Virus record (IMG/VR): IMGVR_UViG_3300034947_000032
Location: 1 to 22,989 of that record
Length of the DNA stretch: 22,989 nucleotides
Direction: 5' to 3' (one strand)
Origin: a virus
Positions 15,356-22,387 of the stretch are shown in pieces (positions within the stretch are counted from its first letter, which is position 1; each line of letters opens with the position of its first letter). The position numbers and the translations under genes are program-made. The notes under the pieces were generated by a model. It did not search any database. It was not told where the DNA came from and was given only the letters and a program-made list of their open reading frames with translations.

Positions 15356-15730
15356 ATGGATGATCAATCTGAATTCCCTTTGAACGATCCAAGAGGACGT
15401 CGCCCCATTACAGGCGAACCAACCGAGCAGCAGACAGTTCTTATCGATGCAGCAGTTAAATTCCACCAGGAGAACCCAACGGTCTACTATCTTCTGGTGG
15501 GGGCCTGCTTTGACATCATCCGGCACAAAGAACATTACGGCATCAGTCCGCTGTGGGAGCAATTGCGCCATTGGACACGGATCCAAACAACCGATCCGAT
15601 CTTTAAACTCAGGAATGAATACCGTGCCTTTTATGCACGGCTCCTGATGTATCGTTTCCCTGAATTCGAGGGGTTGTTCGTTATTAAAGAATCAGCCTTC
15701 GACTTTGTGGATTTTTCACTTATCCCATGA
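15356..15730 (+). CDS. Conserved phage hypothetical protein
   Basis: A 124-aa protein read from the promoter at 15306. 'KFHQENPTVYYLLVGACFDII', 'YGISPLWEQLRHWTRIQT', 'DPIFKLRNEYRAFYARLLMYRFPEFEGLFVIKES' match a pattern I recall from many phages ('FhxxNPxVY...LWExlRW...FKLxNxxxxxYARxxMxxxPxxxGxF'). Function is unknown; the invariant aromatic and charged positions suggest a small compact fold. Its stop overlaps a 34-aa frame by ATGA. It is the first gene of the unit that continues to the repeat tract. Confidence 0.78.
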   Translation: MDDQSEFPLNDPRGRRPITGEPTEQQTVLIDAAVKFHQENPTVYYLLVGACFDIIRHKEHYGISPLWEQLRHWTRIQTTDPIFKLRNEYRAFYARLLMYRFPEFEGLFVIKESAFDFVDFSLIP

Positions 15731-15831
15731 ACAGATTTCAGCGAAATCAGCTGATAAAAATTGACGAGCGACTGGCTGGCAGGTGCCAAAACCAATCGCT
15801 CGCCAAATACTCAAAACCACAGTTCGCGTAA
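15727..15831 (+). CDS. Possible 34-aa translationally coupled mini-protein
   Basis: ATG overlaps the previous stop (ATGA) and opens a 34-codon frame: 'MNRFQRNQLIKIDERL' followed by 'AGRCQNQSLAKYSKPQFA'. It is basic and partly helical. The ATGA coupling is the arrangement used repeatedly by the confident genes of this window, which supports it. The short length and the overlap with an inverted repeat weaken it. No family recognised. Confidence 0.35.
   Translation: MNRFQRNQLIKIDERLAGRCQNQSLAKYSKPQFA
15765..15802. promoter_or_regulatory. Imperfect 11-bp inverted repeat, possible RNA hairpin
   Basis: CGAGCGACTGG (15765-15775) and CCAATCGCTCG (15792-15802) are complementary at 10 of 11 positions, with a 16-nt loop that can itself fold (GGCA/TGCC). 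A second short palindrome, ATCAGCTGAT, lies just upstream at 15746-15755. On the minus strand the stem is followed by a run of five T (opposite 15756-15760), so it could end leftward transcription, but no leftward gene precedes it. Confidence 0.35.
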
Positions 15832-15857
15832 GTTTCTTCGCAAATTGGAGGGGTTGA

Positions 15858-15911
15858 GTGCAAGACAAAAACCAAAAACCAGAAAGAAGTCTCCATGAAA
15901 ATGAAGATTAA
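15858..15911 (+). CDS. Possible 17-aa leader peptide frame with strong ribosome site
   Basis: GGAGGGG (15847-15853) is the best Shine-Dalgarno in this part of the window. The start codon at proper spacing is GTG (15858), which opens a 17-codon frame ending inside the next gene at 15911. That next gene starts at 15895 in another frame. This arrangement fits a leader frame that couples translation of the 199-aa protein. Alternatively the GGAGGGG is chance and the downstream gene uses its own weak AGAAG site. Confidence 0.25.
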   Translation: MQDKNQKPERSLHENED

Positions 15912-16494
15912 AATCAAACTGTTCGAGGAGCTTCTGGCTACTAAACCGGACAATCCAGATGTGTTTGCCGATTACGTGGCCAGCAAACACCCCGATGGTC
16001 ACCCTGCCAAAGATGAACTCGAAAATGCCGAGAATGTAGAACAGCGAGGCACTTCGGTTTTTCACCGGCAGGAGGACTGCCCGGGGATCTACGACTACCA
16101 AATCAAGGGCTTCTTCAAAGATGCCTGTGGTGCCATGAACCGTTTCGATAAGGAATTTCGGGACGGCATGGACAAGCTGTCGGCTTACAAGAGTAAGATC
16201 GACGGGTGCATCTTTGTCTTCCCGCGATTCATCCCCATCACAATACCGGAGGGCGGTCAAATCAGTCTTTGCGAGCGGCCGCTCATTGCGGACACCGCCC
16301 AAGGTCGCCGTGTTTCGGTTGCCCGAAGCGAAACCGTTCCACCTGACAGCACTCTCGAGTGCGAGATAGAATGGTTCACCAAGGAATTGGGCCGGTGGAT
16401 TCAACTCTGGCTCGATTACGGCAAGCTCCGAGGCCTCGGCCAATGGCGCAATAGCGGCAAAGGTCGATTCACTTGGGGCCAACTCGATGGCTAA
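15895..16494 (+). CDS. Conserved phage hypothetical protein preceding the repeat tract
   Basis: A 199-aa protein. The conserved-looking core is 'CPGIYDYQIKGFFKDACGAMNRF' (about 61-83), 'SKIDGCIFVFPRFIPI', and 'CERPLIADTAQGRRVSVARSETVPPDSTLECEIEWF' (about 123-160), a pattern I recall from hypothetical proteins of other phages ('ERPLRAxTAQGxRVALARSExVP'). No catalytic signature is visible; the beta-rich C-terminal half suggests a binding or assembly role. Two Met codons lie close together at the start (15895 and 15901). It is the last recognisable gene before the 1.5 kb pentamer tract. Whether the two belong together is an open question worth checking by synteny. Confidence 0.75.
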   Translation: MKMKIKIKLFEELLATKPDNPDVFADYVASKHPDGHPAKDELENAENVEQRGTSVFHRQEDCPGIYDYQIKGFFKDACGAMNRFDKEFRDGMDKLSAYKSKIDGCIFVFPRFIPITIPEGGQISLCERPLIADTAQGRRVSVARSETVPPDSTLECEIEWFTKELGRWIQLWLDYGKLRGLGQWRNSGKGRFTWGQLDG

Positions 16495-18020
16495 GGCACG
16501 TCTGGGCGAGGCGTCACGGCGCGTACCTGAGCAAAGCAAAGGCACTGAGGTGCGCAACACCGTGGACCTACGTTTGGCATAGCCGCGATTCGCATGGCAC
16601 TGGCCAGGCTTTGGGATGAACCGTAACCCACAACGCAAAGCAAAGGCTGCTCCTCGCACCGATCTGCCTAGGCAGGGCGGCGAGCGGCTCTGGGTGGCGG
16701 CGGCATGGTCTGGCGCAAAACACCACAGCCTCGCGAAGGCAAAGCGGCCCGGGTCGACGCGACGCGATGGCAGTCCCTCTCATTGCTTAGCAACGGCGAT
16801 GCCCCGCGACACGACGAATCGCCACGGCACTTCAGCGCACAGCCCAGCCGAGCGCGGTTCCGGCGATGCAACTCCCCGCAAAGCCATGCCCAGTATCGGC
16901 TATGCAGAGACTCGCAGGGCGATGGCCGCGCATGGTTCCGTTCCGCCACGCTGGGGCTGGGCCGGTCTTTGCTCCGCGATACAAGGCATTGGGCAACGCA
17001 AAGCACCCCAACGCTCGTCCGCGCACCGGCTCAGTGCAGCTCCGCTACACGGGGCCTTGGCAACGCTAAGCATAGTTTCACGATGCGAAGGCGTGGCCTT
17101 GACTAGCAGGGCAGTGGCGAAGCCAAGCACGGCGAAGCGTAGTTTCGGCTATGCAGAGACTCGCAGGGCGATGGCCGAGCATGTCCCGGCCCATCTTGCC
17201 AACGCCCAGCAAAGGCACAGCTCAGCAAAGCCTTGCGAAGGCAGCCCTCGGACTGCTAGGCGATGGCGTGGTAACGCGAAGAATTGCCCCGGCACAGCTC
17301 AGCCCCGATTGGCATTGCCCCGATGGGCAGTGGCATGGCCAGTCCCGACAACGCGAAGCGATGGCGTCGCCACGCCGATCCTTGACCAGCACAGCAAAGG
17401 CGGGGCTCAACGTGACAATGCGGTGGCACGGTTCAGAACCGCTGGGCGAAGGCAAAGCGGCTCATCACTCCGCGACGGCACGGCACGGCAGTACGGTGCT
17501 AAGCAACGGCCAGTCATCGCGACGCCTGTTACAGCACCACTCAGTACCGCAACGGCGACGCTACGTGAATCCCCGCCTTGCAAAGGCAGAGTCCGGCTAA
17601 GCCTCGCACGACCTCGGCGACGGCACGTCAAGGCAAGTCGAAACCTCGCGCCGGCATGGCCGCTCGAAGCCAATCAATGCGATGCAGAGGCATTGAGTTG
17701 CTGCGCCCGTCCGAGCCAGTCTGAGCATTGCCAAGGCGAAGCGGGGCCCAGCGAATCGGTACCAAGCGATGGCAAGGCCAGGCAAGTCACGCCATGTCAA
17801 TGCGAAGGCCGAGCGGGGCGGGGCCCTGATGGCAAAGCAAGGGCTTTGCATCTCACGTCGAAGCAAGTCCAGGCCTGGCGTTGGCCTGGCTGGGTAGCAC
17901 ACTACGGCCCAACGCAAAGGCGCAGTCGTGCGACGCCGCACGGGTAGTTGCTCGGCGGTGGCGCGGCTGGGCAAAGCAGGGCACAACAAAGCGACGGGTG
18001 GGTTCATCCCCGCTCGTCGC
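16495..18020 (+). repeat. 1.5 kb non-coding tract of degenerate ~5-nt GC-ending words
   Basis: Between the stop at 16494 and the ribosome site at 18026 the sequence changes character. It is a patchwork of short words that mostly end in GC or GGC with roughly 5-nt spacing: AAAGC, GAAGC, AATGC, GATGGC, TATGC, CTTGC, AAGGC. By eye I count 15 GCAAAG and about 10 GCGAAG on the plus strand, while CTTTGC is rare, so the pattern is strand-specific. Frames across it are open only because stop codons are scarce in this composition; their translations are Ala/Arg/Ser/Pro-rich with no domain. It contains one 33-nt exact direct repeat and many small inverted repeats. Possible roles are a structured RNA, a replication origin beside the primase gene, or a recombination or packaging element; none is shown. 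Confidence 0.75.
16896..17177 (+). repeat. 33-nt exact direct repeat inside the tract (copies 16896-16928 and 17145-17177)
   Basis: The two copies, beginning TCGGCTATGCAGAG and ending GGCGATGGCCG, are identical over 33 nt and extend to about 39 nt with one mismatch. They are offset by 249 bp. Elsewhere the tract only repeats short words, so this is either a recent internal duplication or a conserved element such as a protein-binding or RNA-structure module. Confidence 0.85.
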
Positions 18021-18036
18021 TCCTTAAGGAGTAATC

Positions 18037-20145
18037 ATGGACGTATACGAACAAGCCAGAAAATATCTCAAAGCGATTCCGCCGGCAGTCAGCGGACAAC
18101 AAGGACATTCCCAAACTCTCAACGCCGCCCGGGCTTTGGTGGTAGGTTTCAACCTGCCCGAAAACGAGGCCATGGCATTGCTGCAGGAGTGGAACCAAAG
18201 CTGCCAGCCTCCATGGAGCCAGCGCGAGCTCCAGCACAAGATCACTGAGGCGCAGAATAAACCTTTCGACAAACCCCGGGGCTACCTTCTGACCCACCGA
18301 TCCACTCGACCTGGTCGACCCTCTTACATCGCACCTGGTGCGGCGTGGCGACCCGAGGCACCGAAGTTCGAGTATGACTTAAGCGAGGCCTCCAAGATCG
18401 ATTTACCCAAGGGCAAGCTCGACGGGTTCGAGCAGCTCCTCAAAACCTGCTTCCGACCAGGTGAAGGCGTGTCGGTTATGAGTGGCATCACCGAAGACGG
18501 TCTGGTCGGCTGCGATCCCCGAGGTGGCTGTGTGCTCCTGCAGGAGGAGTGGCTGGCCAAGCTCGAGAAGTATGGGGACATCAATGCCATGTATTATCGC
18601 CTGGGCGGTCCTCCGGTCGGCGTTTATATCAGAGTCAACCCCATGAACCCCGAGGGGCGCGGCCGCGACGACGACGTCACGGTTCACCGGCACTGCCTTT
18701 TGGAGTTCGACAAGATCCCACTGCGCGAGCAGTGGCTCCTTTTCACCAAGAGCAACCTGCCATGCGCGGCCGTTCTTTACTCGGGAAAGAAGAGCCTCCA
18801 CGCCTGGGTCAAGATCGATGCCAAGGACCGGAAGGAATACGACGAGCGGGTCGCGATCGTCTACAACCACTTTGCCAAGTATGAACCGGACACGCACAAC
18901 AAGAATCCCTCCCGGTTCTCCCGCTGCCCCGATGCCAAGCGTGGCGACACAAAGCAGATGCTCCTGGCCACTGACATCGGCTGCAGCTCCTTCAGTGAAT
19001 GGAGCCGGCACCTCCTGGTCCAGGGCATCGGCAAGACTTACGACGCGCAGACGATCCGGCTCTATCGGCCCGAGGACGACAGTCAAACCGTGGCCGGCAA
19101 TGGCTGGCTGCGCAAAGGTGGATCCGCGATCCTGGTCGGCCCCTCGGGGATCGGCAAGTCGAGCCTGGGCCGGCAGATCGCCATGGCCTGGTCGATCGGC
19201 AAACCGGTCTTCGGCGTGACCCCACCTGGTCCGCTCAAGGTTTTGATGATCCAGGCCGAGAACGACCTGGCCGACATGCACGACATGGACATCGGAATTT
19301 ACCGTGGCCTGGAGATCCTCGAGCATGAACCCTCCTTGAAGATGGTGGACGCTAACCTGGTGACCAACCACAACGTGAGTGACACCGGCGAGGCCTTCAT
19401 CCATTCCCTGCAGAAGCTGGTGGACCATCATGAACCCGATGTGGTGGTGGTGGATCCTCTGCTCTCCTTCATCGGCGATGACATTTCCAAGCAGGAGGTG
19501 GTCGGCCGGTTCTGCCGCAACTGGCTCAATCCGATCCTGACCAATTCCGGCGTGGCTTTCCTGGGCATCCATCACACCGGCAAACCGCCCAAGGAGTATC
19601 AGCCCTCGAGCAAGAAGCCCCGGGCCCAGCGATCCATGGCCGAGTGGAGTTATGTGATGATGGGCTCCAGCGAGCTGACCAACTGGGCCAGGGCGGTGAT
19701 GATCCTCAACCAGCTGCCCGACCAGACCTATGAGCTGATCTTTTCCAAGCGCGGTTCCCGCGCCCAGGCGGTCCATCCCAACGGGGATCCGACCCAGATT
19801 GTGCTGCTGCAGCATTCCAAGAGTGACATCTTTTGGATTCAGACCGATCCACCCGAGGAAGTGGCCTCGGCCACAACCACCGGCGAGGTCGCGGTCAAGA
19901 GCCGCAAGCTGGGTCCAGCGGCCGAGCGGATCGCGGCCGCCAACCTGCATGAGTTCACCGCCCTGATTCCACCCGAGGGAGAAACGCACACCTCGATCTG
20001 GAGCCGGCTGCGCACGTATGCGGCCAATGTCCTGGGCATCGACGTTCAGGAAACCAACGCCAAGAAGGCGATAGCCCTTTTGGTGGACAACAAGAAGCTC
20101 GGCAAAAACGAGCAAGGTCTATACACCAAAGGATCGAACAGTTAA
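18037..20145 (+). CDS. Primase-helicase: PriCT/AEP-like primase region plus RepA-like AAA ATPase
   Basis: A 702-aa replication protein with an ideal ribosome site (AAGGAG 18026-18031, 5-nt spacing). Residues about 1-75 ('ALVVGFNLPENEAMALLQEWNQSCQPPWSQRELQHKI') match a PriCT-type primase-associated domain. Residues about 200-310 look like a primase core of archaeo-eukaryotic type: 'HRHCLLEFDKIP', 'AVLYSGKKSLHAWVKID' (from about 244; S253-x-H255) and 'NPSRFSRCPDAKR'. Residues about 355-600 are a RecA-fold hexameric helicase like RepA: Walker A 'GPSGIGKS' (368-375), Walker B 'DVVVVDPLLS' (468-477) and 'FLGIHHTGKP'. The C-terminus ends with a small helical region. The fusion would prime and unwind phage DNA at the fork. 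It starts directly at the end of the pentamer tract. Confidence 0.87.
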   Translation: MDVYEQARKYLKAIPPAVSGQQGHSQTLNAARALVVGFNLPENEAMALLQEWNQSCQPPWSQRELQHKITEAQNKPFDKPRGYLLTHRSTRPGRPSYIAPGAAWRPEAPKFEYDLSEASKIDLPKGKLDGFEQLLKTCFRPGEGVSVMSGITEDGLVGCDPRGGCVLLQEEWLAKLEKYGDINAMYYRLGGPPVGVYIRVNPMNPEGRGRDDDVTVHRHCLLEFDKIPLREQWLLFTKSNLPCAAVLYSGKKSLHAWVKIDAKDRKEYDERVAIVYNHFAKYEPDTHNKNPSRFSRCPDAKRGDTKQMLLATDIGCSSFSEWSRHLLVQGIGKTYDAQTIRLYRPEDDSQTVAGNGWLRKGGSAILVGPSGIGKSSLGRQIAMAWSIGKPVFGVTPPGPLKVLMIQAENDLADMHDMDIGIYRGLEILEHEPSLKMVDANLVTNHNVSDTGEAFIHSLQKLVDHHEPDVVVVDPLLSFIGDDISKQEVVGRFCRNWLNPILTNSGVAFLGIHHTGKPPKEYQPSSKKPRAQRSMAEWSYVMMGSSELTNWARAVMILNQLPDQTYELIFSKRGSRAQAVHPNGDPTQIVLLQHSKSDIFWIQTDPPEEVASATTTGEVAVKSRKLGPAAERIAAANLHEFTALIPPEGETHTSIWSRLRTYAANVLGIDVQETNAKKAIALLVDNKKLGKNEQGLYTKGSNS

Positions 20146-20169
20146 AACCAAACCTAGAAAGGAATCGCA

Positions 20170-20823
20170 ATGCCCCTCAAACTCAGACAAAAAGGCCCCA
20201 CGTTCCCAGCCGATTACACCTCAATGGCCACGGCCTGGGCTCACTTCCTCAAGACCTGGTATGAACCGCCGGAAAACCCCATGGATGCCGATGAGATCCG
20301 CCACGCTTTCTTTGCCGGGGCGATCTACATGAAGAGCCTGGTGCACAAAGCCCAGAAGATGACCCCGGCCGAAGCCACCACCCACATCAGCCGACTCTAC
20401 AAGGAGCTGGTCGATGAGGCTGCGCGGAATGCGGCCGCTCCCTGGCTAAATCGACCCGCCGCGGCGACCCCAAAAGAACCGCGGTCGGCCCAGTCGCCCG
20501 GGATGGATCTGCCCCCGCCGGCACCGGACCCCAACCGGCACATCGTCATCACCAAAACCCCGCCGCAACCCGCGCCGACCCCGAGCGGCCAGGTGCAGGA
20601 GGGGACCACCACGCAGGAGAAGCCGATGATGTGGACCCTCTCCATGCTGCAGGAGTTCACCGTGGCTTATCAAACGGCCGCTCGAACCCAAGCCCCGACC
20701 TTCCCGTTCAAGGAAATGACCTTTCGCACGGCTGATGCGCCGGCGATCATCAATCACCTCCGAGGGGTCTTTGCCAAAGACCTGGAACCCCGGCAACCGC
20801 AGCAACCACCTCAAACTTCCTAA
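20170..20823 (+). CDS. Hypothetical protein with Pro-rich linker
   Basis: A 217-aa protein with a good ribosome site (GAAAGGA, 6-nt spacing). It has an N-terminal helical domain of about 93 residues ('TAWAHFLKTWYEPPENPMDADEIRHAFFAGAIYMKSLV...'), a Pro/Ala/Thr-rich flexible linker (about 94-152), and a C-terminal segment ('MWTLSMLQEFTVAYQTAARTQAPTFPFKEMTFRT'), ending in a Gln/Pro tail. I do not recognise a family. It follows the primase-helicase by 24 bp and begins a packed run of four small genes, so it may be a replication accessory or virion-related protein. Confidence 0.72.
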   Translation: MPLKLRQKGPTFPADYTSMATAWAHFLKTWYEPPENPMDADEIRHAFFAGAIYMKSLVHKAQKMTPAEATTHISRLYKELVDEAARNAAAPWLNRPAAATPKEPRSAQSPGMDLPPPAPDPNRHIVITKTPPQPAPTPSGQVQEGTTTQEKPMMWTLSMLQEFTVAYQTAARTQAPTFPFKEMTFRTADAPAIINHLRGVFAKDLEPRQPQQPPQTS

Positions 20824-20825
20824 AA

Positions 20826-21122
20826 ATGCCTGAAGACATCAACGAGATCGTGACACGCGAATTGCTTATGCAAATCGATGAGGAAATCGCAGAAGTCGAG
20901 GACCACTCCGACCAGTCGGACGACATGATGCGACGATTCATCCAACGCCGAGGCTGGTCGCAGACATCTGCTTGGCCGGATGCGGTTTGGCGATGGAAGA
21001 AAACCTTCCCTAAATGCGGCCAAATCACCACTTCCAGTGAGTCCGAAGCCTTCAGACTCGAAGTCCACCTTAACGTCACGGCCATGCTGGCCCATGATCT
21101 GGAACCGAGGAAACACTCATGA
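20826..21122 (+). CDS. Small acidic hypothetical protein
   Basis: A 98-aa protein two bases after the previous stop and coupled to the HAD gene by ATGA. The N-terminal half is acidic and helical ('EIVTRELLMQIDEEIAEVEDHSDQSDDMMRRFI'); the second half carries several Trp ('RRGWSQTSAWPDAVWRWKKTFP'). No family is recognised. Position and coupling on both sides make it a confident gene despite the unknown function. Confidence 0.68.
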   Translation: MPEDINEIVTRELLMQIDEEIAEVEDHSDQSDDMMRRFIQRRGWSQTSAWPDAVWRWKKTFPKCGQITTSSESEAFRLEVHLNVTAMLAHDLEPRKHS

Positions 21123-21526
21123 TCATCAAAGACCCCAACAAACACGGAGGCTGGATCGGCGTCGACCTGGACGGCACCCTGGCCCACTACGATGGCTTCA
21201 AAGGCCCCGACCACATCGGGCCGCCGATCCCAAAAATGGTGGCTTTTGTGCAGGATCTGCTCGCCAAGGGCTGGAAAGTGAAGATCTTCACCGCCCGGGT
21301 AGGCCCCCAAAAGCAACCCCAAGATCGGGTCCATGCCGCCCAGGCCATTCGGGTCTGGACCTTCCGGCATATCGGCGTAGAGCTCGAATCGACCCACGAA
21401 AAGGACTATGCCATGGCCTGGATGTTCGATGACCGGTGCACCCAGGTGCTGCCCAATACCGGGATCCGCCTGGAACCCCCCGAGTTCGAGGATGATGAGC
21501 CCAGTGCCATCGACCCGGGAATCTGA
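21119..21526 (+). CDS. HAD-superfamily phosphatase
   Basis: A 135-aa HAD-fold protein. 'WIGVDLDGTLAHYDGF' gives the motif I D16-x-D18-G-T nucleophile pair. 'KVKIFTARV' is the motif II strand ending in Thr. 'KDYAMAWMFDDRCTQVLPNTG' supplies the C-terminal acidic motif IV. This compact form without a large cap is common in phages; relatives act on 5'-nucleotides or on polynucleotide 3'-phosphates. Substrate is not predictable here. The acidic tail after about residue 122 ('PPEFEDDEPSAID') is probably disordered. The start overlaps the previous stop by ATGA. Confidence 0.85.
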   Translation: MIIKDPNKHGGWIGVDLDGTLAHYDGFKGPDHIGPPIPKMVAFVQDLLAKGWKVKIFTARVGPQKQPQDRVHAAQAIRVWTFRHIGVELESTHEKDYAMAWMFDDRCTQVLPNTGIRLEPPEFEDDEPSAIDPGI

Positions 21527-21533
21527 GGTTGCC

Positions 21534-21788
21534 ATGGGCAGATACTGGAACAAAGCGCGGCCCGAAGACCGCTCCCGTATCCTGGCCTTGATCGAAAAGC
21601 TCAAGCGGGAGCGTCCCGCCAACTGGAAAGCCGAGGCCCAGGCCTTGATCCACCGGTTGGAACGGCTCGAAGGTGGCTATCCCCGCATCCGCGAGCACGA
21701 CTTCAACACCGACCTGGGCGGCCACAAAGCTCGCCCCGTCCATGTGGTGCCCACCTTTGACGACTACGACGAGGAATCTGACCCGTAA
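21534..21788 (+). CDS. Small hypothetical protein, helical then acidic
   Basis: An 84-aa protein from the ATG at 21534, with GAGG five bases upstream and 7 bp after the HAD stop. 'MGRYWNKARPEDRSRILALIEKLKRERPANWKAEAQALIHRLERL' is a basic helical segment, followed by an extended part and an acidic end ('FDDYDEESDP'). The frame opens further upstream inside the HAD gene but that part is a shadow. Family unknown. A perfect hairpin follows its stop by two bases. Confidence 0.68.
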   Translation: MGRYWNKARPEDRSRILALIEKLKRERPANWKAEAQALIHRLERLEGGYPRIREHDFNTDLGGHKARPVHVVPTFDDYDEESDP

Positions 21789-21790
21789 TC

Positions 21791-21816
21791 CTGACACCCT
21801 GCTAGTGGGGTGTCAG
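21791..21816 (+). terminator. Perfect 9-bp hairpin after a stop codon (weak terminator or RNA processing site)
   Basis: CTGACACCC (21791-21799) and GGGTGTCAG (21808-21816) are perfectly complementary around an 8-nt loop, beginning two bases after a stop codon. No T-run follows, so full termination is uncertain; it may attenuate or protect the upstream transcript end. Confidence 0.45.
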
Positions 21817-21851
21817 TCCCCGAAACGAAACCCCCAAAGAAAGGAACGAAC

Positions 21852-22061
21852 GTGTCCGAAAACGAAAAACCCGTGGATCCCACGGAACTGAGCCCCGAAA
21901 CGGCTGCCAAAGCGGCCCCGACACCGGAAAAGGAACCCGAACCGGCCGCGCCGGAACCCGAATGCTGCGACTCGGCCCCCGAAACGGCAGACGGATCGGC
22001 ACCCTGCCCCGGGCCCCACACCGCCGAGGAACCGGCCCAGGAGCAACAACCTGAGCAATAA
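21852..22061 (+). CDS. Acidic Pro/Glu/Ala-rich low-complexity protein
   Basis: A 69-aa frame from a GTG at 21852, preceded by AAAGGA at 6-nt spacing; a GTG at 21810 inside the hairpin is an inferior alternative. Composition is dominated by Pro, Glu and Ala, with 'CC' and a further Cys in the middle, and it is likely disordered. No family. It could be a tail of a larger function or a small anti-host protein; nothing in the sequence decides. It ends just before a parS-like site and a strong hairpin. Confidence 0.5.
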   Translation: MSENEKPVDPTELSPETAAKAAPTPEKEPEPAAPEPECCDSAPETADGSAPCPGPHTAEEPAQEQQPEQ

Positions 22062-22066
22062 GAGCC

Positions 22067-22080
22067 GTTCCACATGGAAC
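22067..22080. promoter_or_regulatory. parS-like inverted repeat
   Basis: GTTCCACATGGAAC has 6-bp arms and differs at one central base from the parS core GTTCCACGTGGAAC; with its flanking bases it matches 14 of 16 positions of the general TGTTNCACGTGNAACA pattern (counting Ns). It lies 5 bp after a stop codon. It may be a real partition site or simply another hairpin near the operon end. No ParA/ParB gene is in the window. Confidence 0.3.
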
Positions 22081-22083
22081 AAT

Positions 22084-22119
22084 GGGGTGTGGGAATCTTA
22101 CCGCACTTTCCCACACCCC
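22084..22119 (+). terminator. Strong 12-bp hairpin, likely end of the replication/accessory transcript
   Basis: GGGGTGTGGGAA (22084-22095) and TTCCCACACCCC (22108-22119) are perfectly complementary around a 12-nt loop, 22 bp after the last gene of the run. The following bases (TCCTTACTCGTTACT) are T/C-rich but not a clean U-tract. It is the strongest terminator-like stem in the window. Confidence 0.6.
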
Positions 22120-22183
22120 TCCTTACTCGTTACTCGCTCACCGGACTAATCCAGACCAAAAAATCTCAAACTAGCCCACCCCC

Positions 22184-22387
22184 ATGCCCGACCCAGACCC
22201 AGAAAGACGGGTCAAACTCTGCGCCTGGAAAGAGTCCAAATTCTCCGATCCGCCCTCCGATGCAATCCTCCCCCACGAAATCCCCAAAAGCCTCTCCTTC
22301 TGCGACTGGATGCGCAACCAACGGGAGGCATTCGAGTTTCTCCACCCCAATAGCCTAAAACCCAAACGAAAACGAAAACGAAAATGA
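22184..22387 (+). CDS. Small hypothetical protein with KRKRKRK tail
   Basis: A 67-aa protein. The body 'RRVKLCAWKESKFSDPPSDAILPHEIPKSLSFCDWMRNQREAFEFL' has paired Trp and Cys residues, and the last seven residues alternate Lys and Arg, encoded by a CGAAAA/CGAAAC repeat. The tail could bind nucleic acid. The stop overlaps the next start (ATGA). There is no clear ribosome site; the upstream bases are C-rich (CCCACCCCC). Family unknown. Confidence 0.55.
   Translation: MPDPDPERRVKLCAWKESKFSDPPSDAILPHEIPKSLSFCDWMRNQREAFEFLHPNSLKPKRKRKRK

Noticed and set aside
15811-16659. 282-aa minus-strand frame
   Set aside because: Mostly antisense to the conserved 199-aa protein and then extends into the tract.
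16616-17947. 443-aa open frame (plus) across the pentamer tract
   Set aside because: Ala/Arg/Ser/Pro-rich with no domain; frames are open because the word composition avoids stops. Other frames and the other strand are open too, and there is no ribosome site.
16495-18020. CRISPR array
   Set aside because: No regular repeat-spacer pattern; repeats are short degenerate words without constant spacing of unique spacers.
18403-20115. 570-aa open frame on the minus strand
   Set aside because: Antisense shadow of the primase-helicase, whose motifs and ribosome site are clear.
20750-21622. 290-aa minus-strand frame
   Set aside because: Covers three plus-strand genes that are linked by an ATGA overlap and ribosome sites, one with HAD motifs; the minus product has no recognisable features.
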